DNA of 34,244 bases. Origin: Thalassovita litoralis. GTDB lineage: Bacteria; Pseudomonadota; Alphaproteobacteria; Rhodobacterales; Rhodobacteraceae. Position 1 is the first letter of the stretch, and every line of letters begins with the position of its first letter. The notes beneath the pieces are model-generated. The model was not told the DNA's origin and made no database searches. It saw nothing but the letters and a program-made list of their open reading frames with translations. Below are positions 14,190 through 24,065 of this stretch, one piece after another. The translations under genes were made by a program, and so were the position numbers. The DNA lies in NCBI RefSeq assembly GCF_900182725.1, contig NZ_FXTO01000038.1:1-34244 (forward strand), in the 5' to 3' direction.

Positions 14190-14645
14190 ATGCTGGACAA
14201 TACGGACAAACGGCTTCTGGCCGAACTGCAACAGAACGCCCACCTGACAGCGCAAGAACTGGGAGAGCGCCTGAACCTGTCCCCCAGCCAAGCGGGGCGG
14301 CGGCGGCAACGGTTGGAAACCGAGGGATATATCCGGTCCTATGCTGCGCGGCTGAACCCGCGCAAAGTGGGGCTGACGGTGCAGGCGTTCGTTCAAGTGC
14401 AAATGTCCACCCACGGCCCCGAAGAATCCCGACAGTTCGCCCGACTGGTCGAATTGCGCCCCGAGGTGATTTCGGGCTGGACCCTGACCGGCGAGGCCGA
14501 TTACCTGCTGCGGGTCTATTGCGAGGATCTGGCTGCCCTGAACCGGCTGATCCATGAAATCCTGTTGCCGCATCCTGCGGTGGCGCGTGTCCAAAGCCAG
14601 ATCGTGATGGACCAGTTCAAACAAGACGCCCCCCTGCCCTGTTAA
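14190..14645 (+). CDS. Lrp/AsnC-family transcriptional regulator
   Basis: The 151-residue protein has an N-terminal helix-turn-helix (LDNTDKRLLAELQQNAHLTA, LGERLNLSPSQAGRRRQRLE) and a C-terminal RAM ligand-binding domain (about 65-145), as in Lrp/AsnC proteins. The start at 14190 (MLDNTDKRLL) gives the standard family length. The open frame reaches further upstream, but that part covers a terminator-like hairpin and a palindrome and has no family similarity. A potassium/proton antiporter gene starts 22 bp after its stop on the same strand, so they may be co-transcribed. The effector is unknown; an amino acid is usual for the family. Confidence 0.88.
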   Translation: MLDNTDKRLLAELQQNAHLTAQELGERLNLSPSQAGRRRQRLETEGYIRSYAARLNPRKVGLTVQAFVQVQMSTHGPEESRQFARLVELRPEVISGWTLTGEADYLLRVYCEDLAALNRLIHEILLPHPAVARVQSQIVMDQFKQDAPLPC

Positions 14646-14666
14646 CGATTACTCAACGGAGATGTC

Positions 14667-16541
14667 ATGCAATCCTTCCTGTTTCAGGCCTCGATCTATC
14701 TGGCCGCGGCGGTGATCGCTGTTCCCCTGGCCGCGCGCTTGGGGCTGGGGTCCGTTCTGGGCTATCTGACAGCGGGCATTGTGATTGGCCCGATCTTTGG
14801 GCTGGTCGGCAACGAAACTGCGGATTTGCAGCATTTCGCGGAATTTGGCGTGGTGATGATGCTGTTCCTGATCGGGCTGGAACTGGAGCCGCGAACCCTG
14901 TGGGACATGCGGCATCGGCTGATCGGATTGGGCGGCTTGCAGGTGGTGCTGACCACGCTGGCGGTGATGGGCGGCGCAACGGCGCTGGGGCAACCCCTGC
15001 CACGGGCGCTGGCGATTGGCTTAATCTTTTCCCTGTCATCAACCGCGATCGTGCTGCAAACGCTATCGGAAAAGGGGCTGATGCAAACCAGCGGCGGCAG
15101 ATCGGCCTTTTCTGTGTTGCTGACGCAGGATATCGCGGTAATCCCGATGCTGGCACTGCTGCCGCTACTGGCCGTGGCCCCAACGGCGATCCTGCGCGAG
15201 GATGGCTCTATCGCGCGAGCCAAGGATCTGGAGGCCGGACATGAACCCACCCTGTCGCTGGTGGCGGGTCTACCCGCGTGGGGGGTCACGCTGGTGACGC
15301 TGGGCGCGGTGGCGGTGATCATTCTGGCGGGGATTTACCTGACGCGCCCGGTATTTCGCTATATCCACCATGCCCGGTTGCGGGAAATGTATACCGCACT
15401 GGCGCTGCTGATCGTGCTGGGTATCGCGTTCCTGATGTATGCAGTGGGGCTGTCGCCCGCGCTGGGAACGTTTCTGGCGGGCGTGGTACTAGCCAACACC
15501 GAATTCCGTCACGAACTGGAAAGCGACATCCAGCCCTTCAAGGGGCTGCTATTGGGGCTGTTTTTCATCACCGTGGGCGCGGGGATTAATTTCGACCTGC
15601 TGTTTGCCAACCCCCTGCCGCTATTGGCAATGACCGGCGCGCTGATCGTGCTAAAGGGCGTGATCCTGTTTGGATTGGCCGTGCTGTTCAAACTGAAAGG
15701 CCGCAATCGCTGGCTGTTCACGCTATCGCTGGCGCAAGCGGGGGAATTTGGCTTTGTGCTGCTGTCCTTTGCCAAACAAACCCATGTGCTGACCGGCAGC
15801 CTGCCGGAAAAGCTGCTGATGGTGGTGGCCCTGTCGATGTTGATCACGCCGCTTTTGTTCATCCTGTATGATTGGCTGTCCAGCCGCATGAAGGAAGAAA
15901 ACGATGGGGCCGAAGCCGACGAAATCGACGACCAAGGCCCGGTGATCATTGCCGGGATCGGGCGGTTCGGCCAGATCGTCAACCGGCTGGTACAATCCAG
16001 CGGGTTCAAGACCGTGGTGCTGGATCATGACATGGAAACCATCCAACTGATGCGGCGCTTTGGGTTCAAGGGCTTTTTCGGCGACCCCACCCGCCCTGAA
16101 TTGCTGCACGCAGCCGGGCTAAAGGAAGCCCGCGTGCTGGTGGTGGCGCTGGACAGCCCCGAGGCAACGACCCGTCTGGTCACTTTTGCCCGGCGCGAAC
16201 GGCCCGATCTGCACATCGTCGCCCGCGCCCGCGACCGGAACCATGTGTTCCAGCTCTATCAGGCCGGGGCCAATGACATCGTGCGCGAAATGTTCGACAG
16301 CTCCTTACGCGCCGGGCGCTATGTGTTGGAGAATGTAGGCCTCAGCGAATACGAAGCCGCCGAGGCCGAAAAGGTGTTCTACTTCCATGACCGCGAAGCG
16401 ATCCGCGATCTGGCACAGCTTTGGAACCCCAATATTCCGGCCTCGAAAAACGAAGCCTATATAAAACGCTCGTTAGAATTGGACAAAGAACTGGAAGCTG
16501 CGCTTCAGACCCAGTTGGACGCACGGGCCGAAAACGACTGA
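14667..16541 (+). CDS. Kef-type potassium/proton antiporter (CPA2 family)
   Basis: The 624-residue protein has a CPA2 membrane domain with about 12 hydrophobic helices (residues about 1-400; landmarks SVLGYLTAGIVIGP, MMLFLIGLELEP, FSLSSTAIVLQTL, LTQDIAVIPML). A cytosolic TrkA-N/KTN Rossmann domain follows (about 425-545, IIAGIGRFGQIVNRL). This is the KefB/KefC architecture: K+ efflux with H+ uptake, protecting against electrophiles when gated by glutathione adducts. Without the specific ligand residues, KefB and KefC cannot be told apart. It follows an Lrp-type regulator and lies near ktrAB, making a small potassium region. Confidence 0.9.
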   Translation: MQSFLFQASIYLAAAVIAVPLAARLGLGSVLGYLTAGIVIGPIFGLVGNETADLQHFAEFGVVMMLFLIGLELEPRTLWDMRHRLIGLGGLQVVLTTLAVMGGATALGQPLPRALAIGLIFSLSSTAIVLQTLSEKGLMQTSGGRSAFSVLLTQDIAVIPMLALLPLLAVAPTAILREDGSIARAKDLEAGHEPTLSLVAGLPAWGVTLVTLGAVAVIILAGIYLTRPVFRYIHHARLREMYTALALLIVLGIAFLMYAVGLSPALGTFLAGVVLANTEFRHELESDIQPFKGLLLGLFFITVGAGINFDLLFANPLPLLAMTGALIVLKGVILFGLAVLFKLKGRNRWLFTLSLAQAGEFGFVLLSFAKQTHVLTGSLPEKLLMVVALSMLITPLLFILYDWLSSRMKEENDGAEADEIDDQGPVIIAGIGRFGQIVNRLVQSSGFKTVVLDHDMETIQLMRRFGFKGFFGDPTRPELLHAAGLKEARVLVVALDSPEATTRLVTFARRERPDLHIVARARDRNHVFQLYQAGANDIVREMFDSSLRAGRYVLENVGLSEYEAAEAEKVFYFHDREAIRDLAQLWNPNIPASKNEAYIKRSLELDKELEAALQTQLDARAEND

Positions 16542-16605
16542 GCTTTCATCTTGCCCAAAATACTCTGGGGGGAAGGCCGCAGGCCGGGGGGCAACGCCCC
16601 CTTCG
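16541..16605. repeat. REP-like GC-rich hairpin between convergent genes
   Basis: CCCAAAATACTCTGGGGGG, then GGCCGCAGGCC and GGGGGC-AAC-GCCCCC (stem 16587-16592 with 16596-16601) lie between the antiporter and cobT. The motif of AAAATACTC followed by G-rich hairpins is one I recognise from many Rhodobacteraceae intergenic regions. It probably serves as a two-way terminator for the convergent genes. Confidence 0.5.
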
Positions 16606-16608
16606 CCC

Positions 16609-17625
16609 CTATGCTTCGGATACGCCCGCTTCGGCAAAGGTGGCCATGCCAGAATGGCAGGCAATCGCGCCTTTCAGCACGCCAATCGCCAGCGCCGCGC
16701 CCGATCCTTCGCCCAGCCGCAGGCCCAGCGACAGCAGCGGTTGCTTGTTCAGCGCCGTCAGCAAACGGGGATGGGCGGCTTCGGCGCTGACGTGACCAGC
16801 GGCGCAATGATCCAGCGCCCCGGTCTGGGTTTTCGCCAGACAGGCCGCAGCAGCGCAGCAGATAAACCCATCCAACAGCACCGGAATGCGCAGACTGCGC
16901 GCCCGCGCGATGGCCCCTGCCATAGCTGCCAGTTCCCGCCCGCCCAGACAGCGCAGCGCATCCATGCCATCGGTGATGGCCGCAGCGTGCAGGGCTTCGC
17001 CTTCGCGCACGACACGGGTTTTATTCAGCAATCCGGCATCGTCCACCCCGGTGCCACGGCCTGTCCAGTCTTCGGCGTCGCCCCCGAACAGGGCCAGCGC
17101 AATAGCCGCCGCAGAAGTGGTGTTGCCGATCCCCATTTCCCCCGTCACCAGCAGATCCGCCTGCGGGTCCACCGCATCCCATCCGGTACGCAGGGCGGCA
17201 ACAAGCTCTTGTTCGGTCATCGCCGGGGATTGCGTGAAATCCGCGGCCGGGCGGTCCAGATCAATCGCGTGGACGGCCATCTGCGCCCCAAACGCCGTGG
17301 ACAGTTGGTTGATCGCCGCGCCGCCGTGCTGGAAATTCAGCACCATCTGTTCCGTGACTTCGGCGGGAAACGCGGAAACGCCCTGCGCCGTGACCCCGTG
17401 ATTGCCCGCGAAAATCAGCACTTGCGGGGATGCCAATGCCGGGCGCGGGGTGCCGCGCCAGCCAGCGTACCAGATCGCCAGATCCTCTAACCGACCCAAG
17501 GCACCCGGCGGTTTGGTCAGTTGACCGTTGCGGGCCTGCGCCTGTTCGCGGGCGGTCAGATCGGCGGCGGGGGCATCAGCCAGCACCGCACGAAAGGCGG
17601 CAAGCGTATCAAAAGAGGCGGTCAT
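16609..17625 (-). CDS. cobT: Nicotinate-nucleotide-dimethylbenzimidazole phosphoribosyltransferase
   Basis: This 338-residue enzyme makes alpha-ribazole phosphate for the lower ligand of cobalamin from nicotinate mononucleotide and dimethylbenzimidazole. Family landmarks are [42 protein letters not shown], and the catalytic Glu at about 306 in [12 protein letters not shown]. Length is normal. The ATG at 17625 starts [11 protein letters not shown]; the open frame upstream has no credible start. It is divergent from cobS with 79 bp between, too short for a cobalamin riboswitch plus promoters, and none is seen. Confidence 0.95.
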   Translation of the reverse strand: MTASFDTLAAFRAVLADAPAADLTAREQAQARNGQLTKPPGALGRLEDLAIWYAGWRGTPRPALASPQVLIFAGNHGVTAQGVSAFPAEVTEQMVLNFQHGGAAINQLSTAFGAQMAVHAIDLDRPAADFTQSPAMTEQELVAALRTGWDAVDPQADLLVTGEMGIGNTTSAAAIALALFGGDAEDWTGRGTGVDDAGLLNKTRVVREGEALHAAAITDGMDALRCLGGRELAAMAGAIARARSLRIPVLLDGFICCAAAACLAKTQTGALDHCAAGHVSAEAAHPRLLTALNKQPLLSLGLRLGEGSGAALAIGVLKGAIACHSGMATFAEAGVSEA

Positions 17626-17704
17626 GGTGCAGTCTTTCCTGTTGGTGTTGCCCCGGTGTTTATCGCAATGGTAACGGGGGGCAAGGCAGCAAAGGGGCGC
17701 ATCC

Positions 17705-18466
17705 ATGCAGGAAAACGACCAAGGCGGATTTCAGCCCCGTGATATTGCGGTGGCGCTGTCACTGCTGACACGCTTGCCGCTGCGTCTGCCAGACGCGGCC
17801 TATGCCCGTGGGGCAGCCGCCGCCTGGGCCTATCCGCTGGCCGGGCTGGTGCTGGGGCTGATTTCGGGGCTGGCGGGCTGGGCCGTGGCCGGAATTGGCG
17901 CAGGACTGGCCGGGATCGTGGCAATTGCCGTTACGGTCATCCTGTCCGGTGCCATGCACGAGGATGGGCTGGCCGACGTAGCGGACGGGTTCTGGGGCGG
18001 CTGGGACAGGGACCGGCGGCTAGAGATCATGAAGGACAGCAGCATCGGCAGCTATGGCACGATGGCGCTGATTTTGGGCTTTGCCGCGCGGTGGTGGGCA
18101 CTGACCACGCTGTTTACCGCCGGGCATGGCCTGACGGCGGCAGTGGCGGTAGGGGTGCTGTCCCGCGCCGGGATGCCAGTACTGATGGCCGCCCTCCCCA
18201 ATGCGCGGGCGGGCGGGCTAAGCCGATCCGTAGGCCGCCCTGCCCCGCGAATTGCAGCCGTAGCGGTGGCACAGGCACTGGCGCTGGCCGTGGCAATGGC
18301 CGGATGGTCCGCGATTGTGGCCGCAGTGGTTTCGGCTGGGGCGGTTGCGGGGCTGGCGCTGATCGCGCGGGCGAAAATCGGCGGCCAGACCGGCGATGTT
18401 CTGGGGGCATCCCAGCAAATATCGGAAATCACCTGTCTGGCGGTTTTCGTGGCGGTTTGGGGCTAA
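17705..18466 (+). CDS. cobS: Adenosylcobinamide-GDP ribazoletransferase (cobalamin synthase)
   Basis: The 253-residue integral membrane enzyme joins adenosylcobinamide-GDP with alpha-ribazole, the last step of B12 assembly. Family motifs are present: [16 protein letters not shown] (85-100), [10 protein letters not shown] (109-118) and [13 protein letters not shown] near the C-terminus. Five or six hydrophobic helices are visible. It starts 79 bp from cobT on the other strand. Its product is needed by the methionine synthase further along this window. Confidence 0.95.
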   Translation: MQENDQGGFQPRDIAVALSLLTRLPLRLPDAAYARGAAAAWAYPLAGLVLGLISGLAGWAVAGIGAGLAGIVAIAVTVILSGAMHEDGLADVADGFWGGWDRDRRLEIMKDSSIGSYGTMALILGFAARWWALTTLFTAGHGLTAAVAVGVLSRAGMPVLMAALPNARAGGLSRSVGRPAPRIAAVAVAQALALAVAMAGWSAIVAAVVSAGAVAGLALIARAKIGGQTGDVLGASQQISEITCLAVFVAVWG

Positions 18467-18476
18467 CCCGCCCCCG

Positions 18477-19655
18477 TCAAATGCGTTTGGCAACCTCTTC
18501 CAGCATAACCTCGGTCGCGCCGCCACCGATGGATTGCACCCGCGCATCGCGGGCCATGCGTTCGATGGTGCTTTCACGCATGAAGCCCATGCCACCGTGG
18601 AATTGCAGGCAATCATACATGACCTCATTCACCAGTTCGCCGCACAGGGATTTGATCATCGACACTTCGCGCACCATGTCTTCGCCCGCTTTCAGGCGCA
18701 GCGCAGTGACATAGACCATCTGGCGACAAGCTTCGACACGGCTGGCCAGCAGGGCAAGACGTTGGCGGATCGCCTGTTTGTCCCATAGCGTTGCCCCAAA
18801 AGCAGAGCGGCTGCGCACGTAATCCAGCGTCAGTTCCAGCGCGGCCTGTGCCTCGCCCATCGACATGGCACCCAGCACCAGCCTTTCATTCTGGAAATTC
18901 TTCATGATTTCATAAAAGCCGTGACCTTCCTGCCCCAGCACGTTTTCCGCCGGAATGCGGCAATCGACAAAGGACAATTCTGCCGTGTCCGAGCTGCGCC
19001 AGCCATGTTTGTCCAAGGCGCGGGACACGGTGAAACCGGGGGTTCCCTTTTCGACGATGAACATGGTCACGCTGCGGCTGGCGGGGCCGGTGGGATCGGT
19101 TTTGGCCGCCACGCAATAGACATCGGCGTGAACGCCATTGGTGATGAACATTTTCGCACCGTTCAGCACATAGCTGTCACCGTCGCGGCGGGCGGTGCTG
19201 CGGATACCTTTGACATCCGATCCCGCGCCGGGTTCGGTGACGGCAACCGCGCAGATCGCTTCGCCCCGGATCACGCGGGGCAGCCAATGGGCCTTTTGCG
19301 CGTCATTGCCCGCGTTGAAAATATGGACCGAAGCCATATCAGTATGCACCAGCGCCGTGATTGCCACCCCGGCAAAGGTGCAGCGGCCCAGTTCTTCGGA
19401 CAGGATGACCGTCGCCAGTTCATCCATCGCGCTACCGCCATAGAGTTCAGGATAGCGAATGCCGAAGAACCCCAATTCACCCATGCGCCGTAACAGCGAC
19501 CGAGGCGTGGCCCCGTCCAGTTCCCATTGGGCGGCGTGGGGTTTGATGTCTTCTTCGACAAAGCGGCGGATCTGGGCGCGCAACATCCGGTGTTCTTCGG
19601 AGAAGAAAAGCGGGCTATCAGCGGCTTTGTCGAAACCAGAGCTTTGGGCAGTCAT
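18477..19655 (-). CDS. Acyl-CoA dehydrogenase (isovaleryl/long-chain type active site)
   Basis: The 392-residue flavoenzyme has the FAD/acyl-CoA signature AVTEPGAGSDVKG (138-150) and ARVQSIGGGATEVM near the end. In medium-chain enzymes the catalytic base is the Glu of the YEGT motif; here that place is Gly (about 377-379). Instead E257 in NERLVLG lies where isovaleryl-CoA and long-chain dehydrogenases carry their base. The enzyme should therefore act on branched or bulky acyl-CoA, possibly a terpenoid such as citronellyl-CoA. It is the third gene of the carboxylase operon, 24 bp after the alpha subunit stop. It would make the 2-enoyl-CoA that the carboxylase acts on. Confidence 0.88.
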   Translation of the reverse strand: MTAQSSGFDKAADSPLFFSEEHRMLRAQIRRFVEEDIKPHAAQWELDGATPRSLLRRMGELGFFGIRYPELYGGSAMDELATVILSEELGRCTFAGVAITALVHTDMASVHIFNAGNDAQKAHWLPRVIRGEAICAVAVTEPGAGSDVKGIRSTARRDGDSYVLNGAKMFITNGVHADVYCVAAKTDPTGPASRSVTMFIVEKGTPGFTVSRALDKHGWRSSDTAELSFVDCRIPAENVLGQEGHGFYEIMKNFQNERLVLGAMSMGEAQAALELTLDYVRSRSAFGATLWDKQAIRQRLALLASRVEACRQMVYVTALRLKAGEDMVREVSMIKSLCGELVNEVMYDCLQFHGGMGFMRESTIERMARDARVQSIGGGATEVMLEEVAKRI

Positions 19656-19678
19656 GGCGGTATCCTTGGGTTGGTGGG

Positions 19679-21622
19679 TCAGGAAAGCGGATCAATATCC
19701 ACAAGTACGGTTTTGGCAGGCAGGGTTTCGCCGGGGGCGCAGGCCACGCGGGTCACACGGCCCGGATGCGGGGCAGTCAGGGTGTGAACCAGCTTCATCG
19801 CCTCCATCACGACCAGCGGATCGCCCTGCGCCACGGTATCGCCCGGCGCGACATGCACCTGTGTGACGCGCCCCGTCAGCGGGGCGGTAAGCTGCCCTTC
19901 GGGGGTGTCGGGGGCGCGAGTCATGCGGGCCTGCGCCAGCGGCGTGACATGGGCCGCAAGGGTCAGGCCGCGCCCAGCAATGTGCAGCGTATCGCCATCC
20001 CGCCAGTGACGCGGCGGGTCGGTCAGGTCGGCGGTGCCGGTGCTGTAGGTCACTTGCGGCACCGGTCCCAATGTCAGCGTCAGATCGGTTTCGCCGTAAT
20101 CGTCCTGTAGATGCAGGGGAACCCGGGCCGGGCGTCCGGCGCTGCGAAACCCGTCTGTCCGGGTCAGGGGCGAGGCGGAGCCGGGATTAGCCGCGATGCA
20201 GGCCAGCGCAGCTTGCCCGCGCAGCCACAACAGCGCGGCGGGATCAGGGTGCCAACCATTCGGGAAGCTGCGGGTCAAGAAATCGGTCGTCGCCTGACCG
20301 GCGGCAAAATCCGGGGCCAGCAGGCAATCGCGCAAAAAGGCCTGATTGGTGGCGATACCGGGCAGCGCCAGCCCGCTTAGCCCATCGGCCAGCGCCAGCC
20401 GGGCCTGATCGCGGTCCGGGGCGTGGGCGATCAGTTTCGCCAGCATGGGATCGTAATGGCTGCCCACGACAGTTCCGGCCTCGATCCCCCTGTCAAACCG
20501 CAAACCGGGCGGCGCGATGACATCCAGTACGGGGCCAGTGGCGGGCAGAAAACCCTGTTCGGGCCGGTCGGCATTCAAACGCACCTCGATCGCGTGACCT
20601 TTGGGGCGGATTTGATCCTGCGTCAGCGGCAAAGGCAGACCCGCCGCCTGACGCAGTTGAAATTCCACCAGATCGACACCGCAAATCAATTCGGTCACAG
20701 GATGTTCAACCTGAAGCCGGGTGTTCATTTCCAGAAAATAGGGTTGGCTATCCCCCTGCCCCAGAATGAATTCCACCGTTCCCGCCCCGCCATAGCGAAT
20801 GGCGCAGGTCAGAGACAAAGCCGCGTCCAGCAAGGTTTGCCGGGTGTCTGCGGACAGGTTGGGGGCTGGGGCTTCTTCGATCAGTTTCTGGTGATTGCGC
20901 TGCACCGAACAATCCCGTTCATAAAAATGCAGCGCCCCGCCCTGTCCATCACCGAAAACCTGCACCTCCAGATGGCGGGGGGATTGGATCAGCTTTTCAA
21001 TGAACAGGGTCGCGTCACCAAAGGCCGCGCCCGCCTCGGCCCGTGCGGCGGACAGGGCAGCGGGCAGGTCTGCGGGGCGTTCCACCCGGCGCATTCCGCG
21101 ACCGCCACCACCCGCGCTGGCCTTGACCATCACCGGATAACCGATGCGTGCGGCAGCATCGGCCAATTCGACGTCTGAGGCATCACGGGCTTCAAACCCC
21201 GGCACCACAGGTACACCGCTGTCACGGGCAATCCGGCGGGCTTCGATCTTGGACCCCATAGCCGCCACGGCATCAGGGGACGGCCCGATAAAAATCAGCC
21301 CCTCAGCAATACATGCACGAACGAAATCCGCATTTTCAGACAGAAAACCATAGCCGGGGTGGATAGCATCGGCCCCACAGGCATGCGCAGCCGCCAGCAG
21401 CGCGGAAATGTTCAGGTAGCTGTCCACCGCCGGGGCCGGACCCAACCGGACGGCGTGGTCGGCCAGCCGGACATGGGGCGCGTCATGGTCGGCATCGGAC
21501 CAGACCGCAACGCTGCGCAGCCCCAAACGGCGACAGGTGGCAATAACACGACAAGCAACTTCACCGCGATTGGCGATCAGAACCGTGCGGATCGGATGCG
21601 GGGCAGTCAGGAAATCATACAT
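19679..21622 (-). CDS. Acyl-CoA carboxylase, biotin-carrying alpha subunit
   Basis: The 647-residue protein has a biotin carboxylase domain (about 10-450; VLIANRGEVACRVI, ATP-grasp loop KASAGGGGRGMRRV, EMNTRLQVEHPVTE) and a C-terminal biotinyl carrier domain with the lysine at about 610 in MEAMKLVH. EAMKL in place of EAMKM is common in methylcrotonyl- and geranyl-CoA carboxylases. The middle region (about 480-560) is the variable BT-type linker. It is encoded three bases after the beta subunit stop, with AGGA upstream of the ATG. Together they form an acyl-CoA carboxylase; whether for 3-methylcrotonyl-CoA or geranyl-CoA is open. Confidence 0.9.
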   Translation of the reverse strand: MYDFLTAPHPIRTVLIANRGEVACRVIATCRRLGLRSVAVWSDADHDAPHVRLADHAVRLGPAPAVDSYLNISALLAAAHACGADAIHPGYGFLSENADFVRACIAEGLIFIGPSPDAVAAMGSKIEARRIARDSGVPVVPGFEARDASDVELADAAARIGYPVMVKASAGGGGRGMRRVERPADLPAALSAARAEAGAAFGDATLFIEKLIQSPRHLEVQVFGDGQGGALHFYERDCSVQRNHQKLIEEAPAPNLSADTRQTLLDAALSLTCAIRYGGAGTVEFILGQGDSQPYFLEMNTRLQVEHPVTELICGVDLVEFQLRQAAGLPLPLTQDQIRPKGHAIEVRLNADRPEQGFLPATGPVLDVIAPPGLRFDRGIEAGTVVGSHYDPMLAKLIAHAPDRDQARLALADGLSGLALPGIATNQAFLRDCLLAPDFAAGQATTDFLTRSFPNGWHPDPAALLWLRGQAALACIAANPGSASPLTRTDGFRSAGRPARVPLHLQDDYGETDLTLTLGPVPQVTYSTGTADLTDPPRHWRDGDTLHIAGRGLTLAAHVTPLAQARMTRAPDTPEGQLTAPLTGRVTQVHVAPGDTVAQGDPLVVMEAMKLVHTLTAPHPGRVTRVACAPGETLPAKTVLVDIDPLS

Positions 21623-21625
21623 GGC

Positions 21626-23227
21626 TTACATCCTGTAAACGGGGCTTTGCAGGCGGATCGTGGGGCGCATGGCCCCCACCGCCAAACACAGGCCCAGCAC
21701 GCGGCGGGTATCGCGCGGGTCGATGATCCCATCATCGAAAATCCGCGCGGTGCAGAAATAGGGGTCTGATTTTTCCTCGAACATGCGGCGCAGGCTGGCT
21801 TCGTGATCGGCCAGTTCCTGTTCCGTCGCTGGGTTTTGCGAAATCGAAGCGCGCCGCAAATCCATCAGAACCGAACTGCCGACATCGGGGTTCATGCCCC
21901 CCAATCTGGCATTCGGCCACATGAACAGGAAATGCGGACGAAACCCGCGCCCCGACATACCGTAATTGCCCGCGCCATAGGAACTGCCAGTGATAACGGT
22001 GTAGCGCGGCACGCGGGTGTTCGACATGGCATAGACCAGCTTGGCGGAATCTTTGGAAATGCCGCCCAGCTCCGCCTCTTTCCCGACCATGAAGCCGGTG
22101 GTGTTTTGCAGGAAAAGCAACGGAATGCCGCGCTGATCGCACAGTTCGATGAAATGGGTGGCCTTCAGGCAGGCCTGCGAAAACAGCACGCCGTTATTCG
22201 CCAGAATGCCAATTGGGAACCCTTCGATATGGGCAAAGCCACAGGTGATCGTATCCCCCCAATCGGGTTTGAATTCGTGGTAATCACTGGCGTCGACCAG
22301 ACGGGCGATTACCTCTTTCTGGTCAAAGGGGCGGGACAGGTCTGTACCGACAATGCCGGGCAGATCAGCAGCATCATAGCGCGGCGCGGCGGCGGGCTGG
22401 CGACCCGGTGCAAAGGGCTGAGCGTAGTTCAGCGCCGCCACCATATCACGCAGCCGCCCCAAAGCGGCGGGTTCATCCGGCGCGATGTGATCGCTGACGC
22501 CCGATTGCCGGGTATGCAGCGCCGCGCCCCCCAGTTCATGCCGATCCACGATTTCAGAAATCGCCGCTTTCACGATCGGCGGGCCCCCAAGGTGGATCGA
22601 GGCCGCGCCGTCGACCATCACGAATTCATCGCAAAGCGCCGGAATATACGCCCCGCCCGCCGTGCATTCCCCAAACACCACGGCCAGTTGCGGAATGCCC
22701 AGCGCAGACATCTGGCATTGACGATGAAAAGTGCCGCCGAATTGGTTTTCGTCGTAAAACACCTCTTCCATCTGGTTCAGGTTGGCCCCACCGCAATCGA
22801 CCAGATACAGCACAGGCAGGCGGTTTTGGGCCGCGATTTCCTGCGCCCGGATGTGTTTCTTCACGGTTTCCCGGTAGAATGACCCGCCTTTGACCGTGGC
22901 ATCATTCGCAATGATCATGCAGGCGGTGCCGCGCACTGTGCCGATCCCTGTGACCAGACCCGCAGCAGGCAATTTGCCGTCATACAGCCCCCAACCGGCC
23001 AAGGGGGTCAGTTCCAGAAACGCGGTGCCGGGATCAATCAGCAATTCGATCCGGTCACGGACAAGGATTTTGTTGCGGGCATGATGGCGATCCACCATTT
23101 TCGGCCCACCCCCGGCCTGCGCCCAGTCCAGCCTTTCGGACAGTTGCGCCAACAACGCGTCATAGGCGGCGGCGCGGGCGCGAAAATCAGGGGTGGCCGG
23201 GTCGATCTGGCTGTGTATCTGCGGCAT
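21626..23227 (-). CDS. Acyl-CoA carboxylase, carboxyltransferase beta subunit
   Basis: This 533-residue protein has two crotonase-fold halves. Landmarks are GGGPKMVDRHHARNKILVRD, NDATVKGGSFYRETVKKH, FGECTAGGAYIPALCDEFVM, and in the C half ANNGVLFSQACLKATHF and TGSSYGAGNYGMSGRGFRP. Length and motifs fit methylcrotonyl-CoA/geranyl-CoA carboxylase beta rather than propionyl-CoA carboxylase. The start at 23227 has AAAGG seven bases upstream; an upstream TTG is less likely. It heads a three-gene operon with the alpha subunit and the dehydrogenase. No enoyl hydratase or HMG-CoA lyase is nearby, unlike typical leucine operons. Confidence 0.9.
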   Translation of the reverse strand: MPQIHSQIDPATPDFRARAAAYDALLAQLSERLDWAQAGGGPKMVDRHHARNKILVRDRIELLIDPGTAFLELTPLAGWGLYDGKLPAAGLVTGIGTVRGTACMIIANDATVKGGSFYRETVKKHIRAQEIAAQNRLPVLYLVDCGGANLNQMEEVFYDENQFGGTFHRQCQMSALGIPQLAVVFGECTAGGAYIPALCDEFVMVDGAASIHLGGPPIVKAAISEIVDRHELGGAALHTRQSGVSDHIAPDEPAALGRLRDMVAALNYAQPFAPGRQPAAAPRYDAADLPGIVGTDLSRPFDQKEVIARLVDASDYHEFKPDWGDTITCGFAHIEGFPIGILANNGVLFSQACLKATHFIELCDQRGIPLLFLQNTTGFMVGKEAELGGISKDSAKLVYAMSNTRVPRYTVITGSSYGAGNYGMSGRGFRPHFLFMWPNARLGGMNPDVGSSVLMDLRRASISQNPATEQELADHEASLRRMFEEKSDPYFCTARIFDDGIIDPRDTRRVLGLCLAVGAMRPTIRLQSPVYRM

Positions 23228-23306
23228 GGCGGGCCTTTCGGGCAAAACGGGGCTGGCGGCCTGCCAAAGCGGGCCGAGATTGGCGATCAGGTTTTGGACA
23301 GCGGCG

Positions 23307-23981
23307 TTAGTTCGGGCCGGGTTTCAGCGGCACGGGGGCGGCAATGTGAATGGAAGCGCTCAGCTCATGCGCGGGGTTGGCGGCCAGACTGCGGGTGGCC
23401 AGTTCGATCAACGCGTCGGACACGTCATCCGCGCTCCATGCGCCATCGGGTTTGTACCATTTTGTCACCCAATGAACCGACCCCAGCAGCATGAACACCG
23501 CCAGTTTCGGGTTCAGCGGCAGGATCGAGCCATCCTGAACCCCCAATTCGACCAGCCCCCGCAAACGGGTTTCAAACGCATCGCGGCGGGCATAGATCGT
23601 TTCCGCCTCGACCCCTTGCAGCGCGTTTTCTTCGAGGATCAGAACCGGCACGCCCAGTTCCCCGATCATTTCGGATAAGTAGGCGGTCATGGCAATGCGG
23701 ACCTTTTGCAGCCCGGTCGTACCTTGGGCCGCACCGCTCTCCAGCGCCTTGTCACCAATATCCATTGCTTCTTCGTGGCAGGCAAACAGCAGGTCGTGCT
23801 TGTTGCGGACGTAGCGGTACAAGGCGGGCTTAGTGACACCCAGCCGATCTGCCACATCATCCAGCGTCGCCCCGTGACACCCCCGACGCGAAAAGATGCG
23901 CGCAGCTTCGCGGATGATCGCCTTGCGTTTCAAATCCTGTTGTTCGGCGCGGTTGGGGACCGCGTTCGCCCAGCGTGGCAT
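23307..23981 (-). CDS. TetR-family transcriptional repressor
   Basis: The 224-residue protein has an N-terminal TetR helix-turn-helix (about 20-66; IIREAARIFSRRGCHGATLD, VADRLGVTKPALYRYVRNKH) and a larger ligand-binding domain. GGGAGGA five bases before the ATG at 23981 fixes the start. It is encoded 79 bp upstream of the carboxylase beta gene on the same strand and divergent from a thioesterase gene. Paired palindromes in the divergent gap are its likely operator. It probably represses the whole acyl-CoA operon, with an acyl-CoA as inducer, as in other TetR regulators of this pathway type. Confidence 0.88.
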   Translation of the reverse strand: MPRWANAVPNRAEQQDLKRKAIIREAARIFSRRGCHGATLDDVADRLGVTKPALYRYVRNKHDLLFACHEEAMDIGDKALESGAAQGTTGLQKVRIAMTAYLSEMIGELGVPVLILEENALQGVEAETIYARRDAFETRLRGLVELGVQDGSILPLNPKLAVFMLLGSVHWVTKWYKPDGAWSADDVSDALIELATRSLAANPAHELSASIHIAAPVPLKPGPN

Positions 23982-24065
23982 GTGTATCCTCCCTGCCCGT
24001 GCGAACATCTGCCCACGGGATAGACACAGGGTTTGACAGGTTGGGCTTCTTGTCAATTTATTTTT

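Noticed and set aside
17626-17704. Possible cobalamin riboswitch between cobT and cobS
   Set aside because: Only 79 bp are available for two divergent genes and no B12-box-like sequence is seen.
21803-22882. Plus-strand open frame of 359 codons opposite the carboxylase beta gene
   Set aside because: It mirrors a well-conserved family gene and lacks a ribosome binding site; high GC keeps such frames open.
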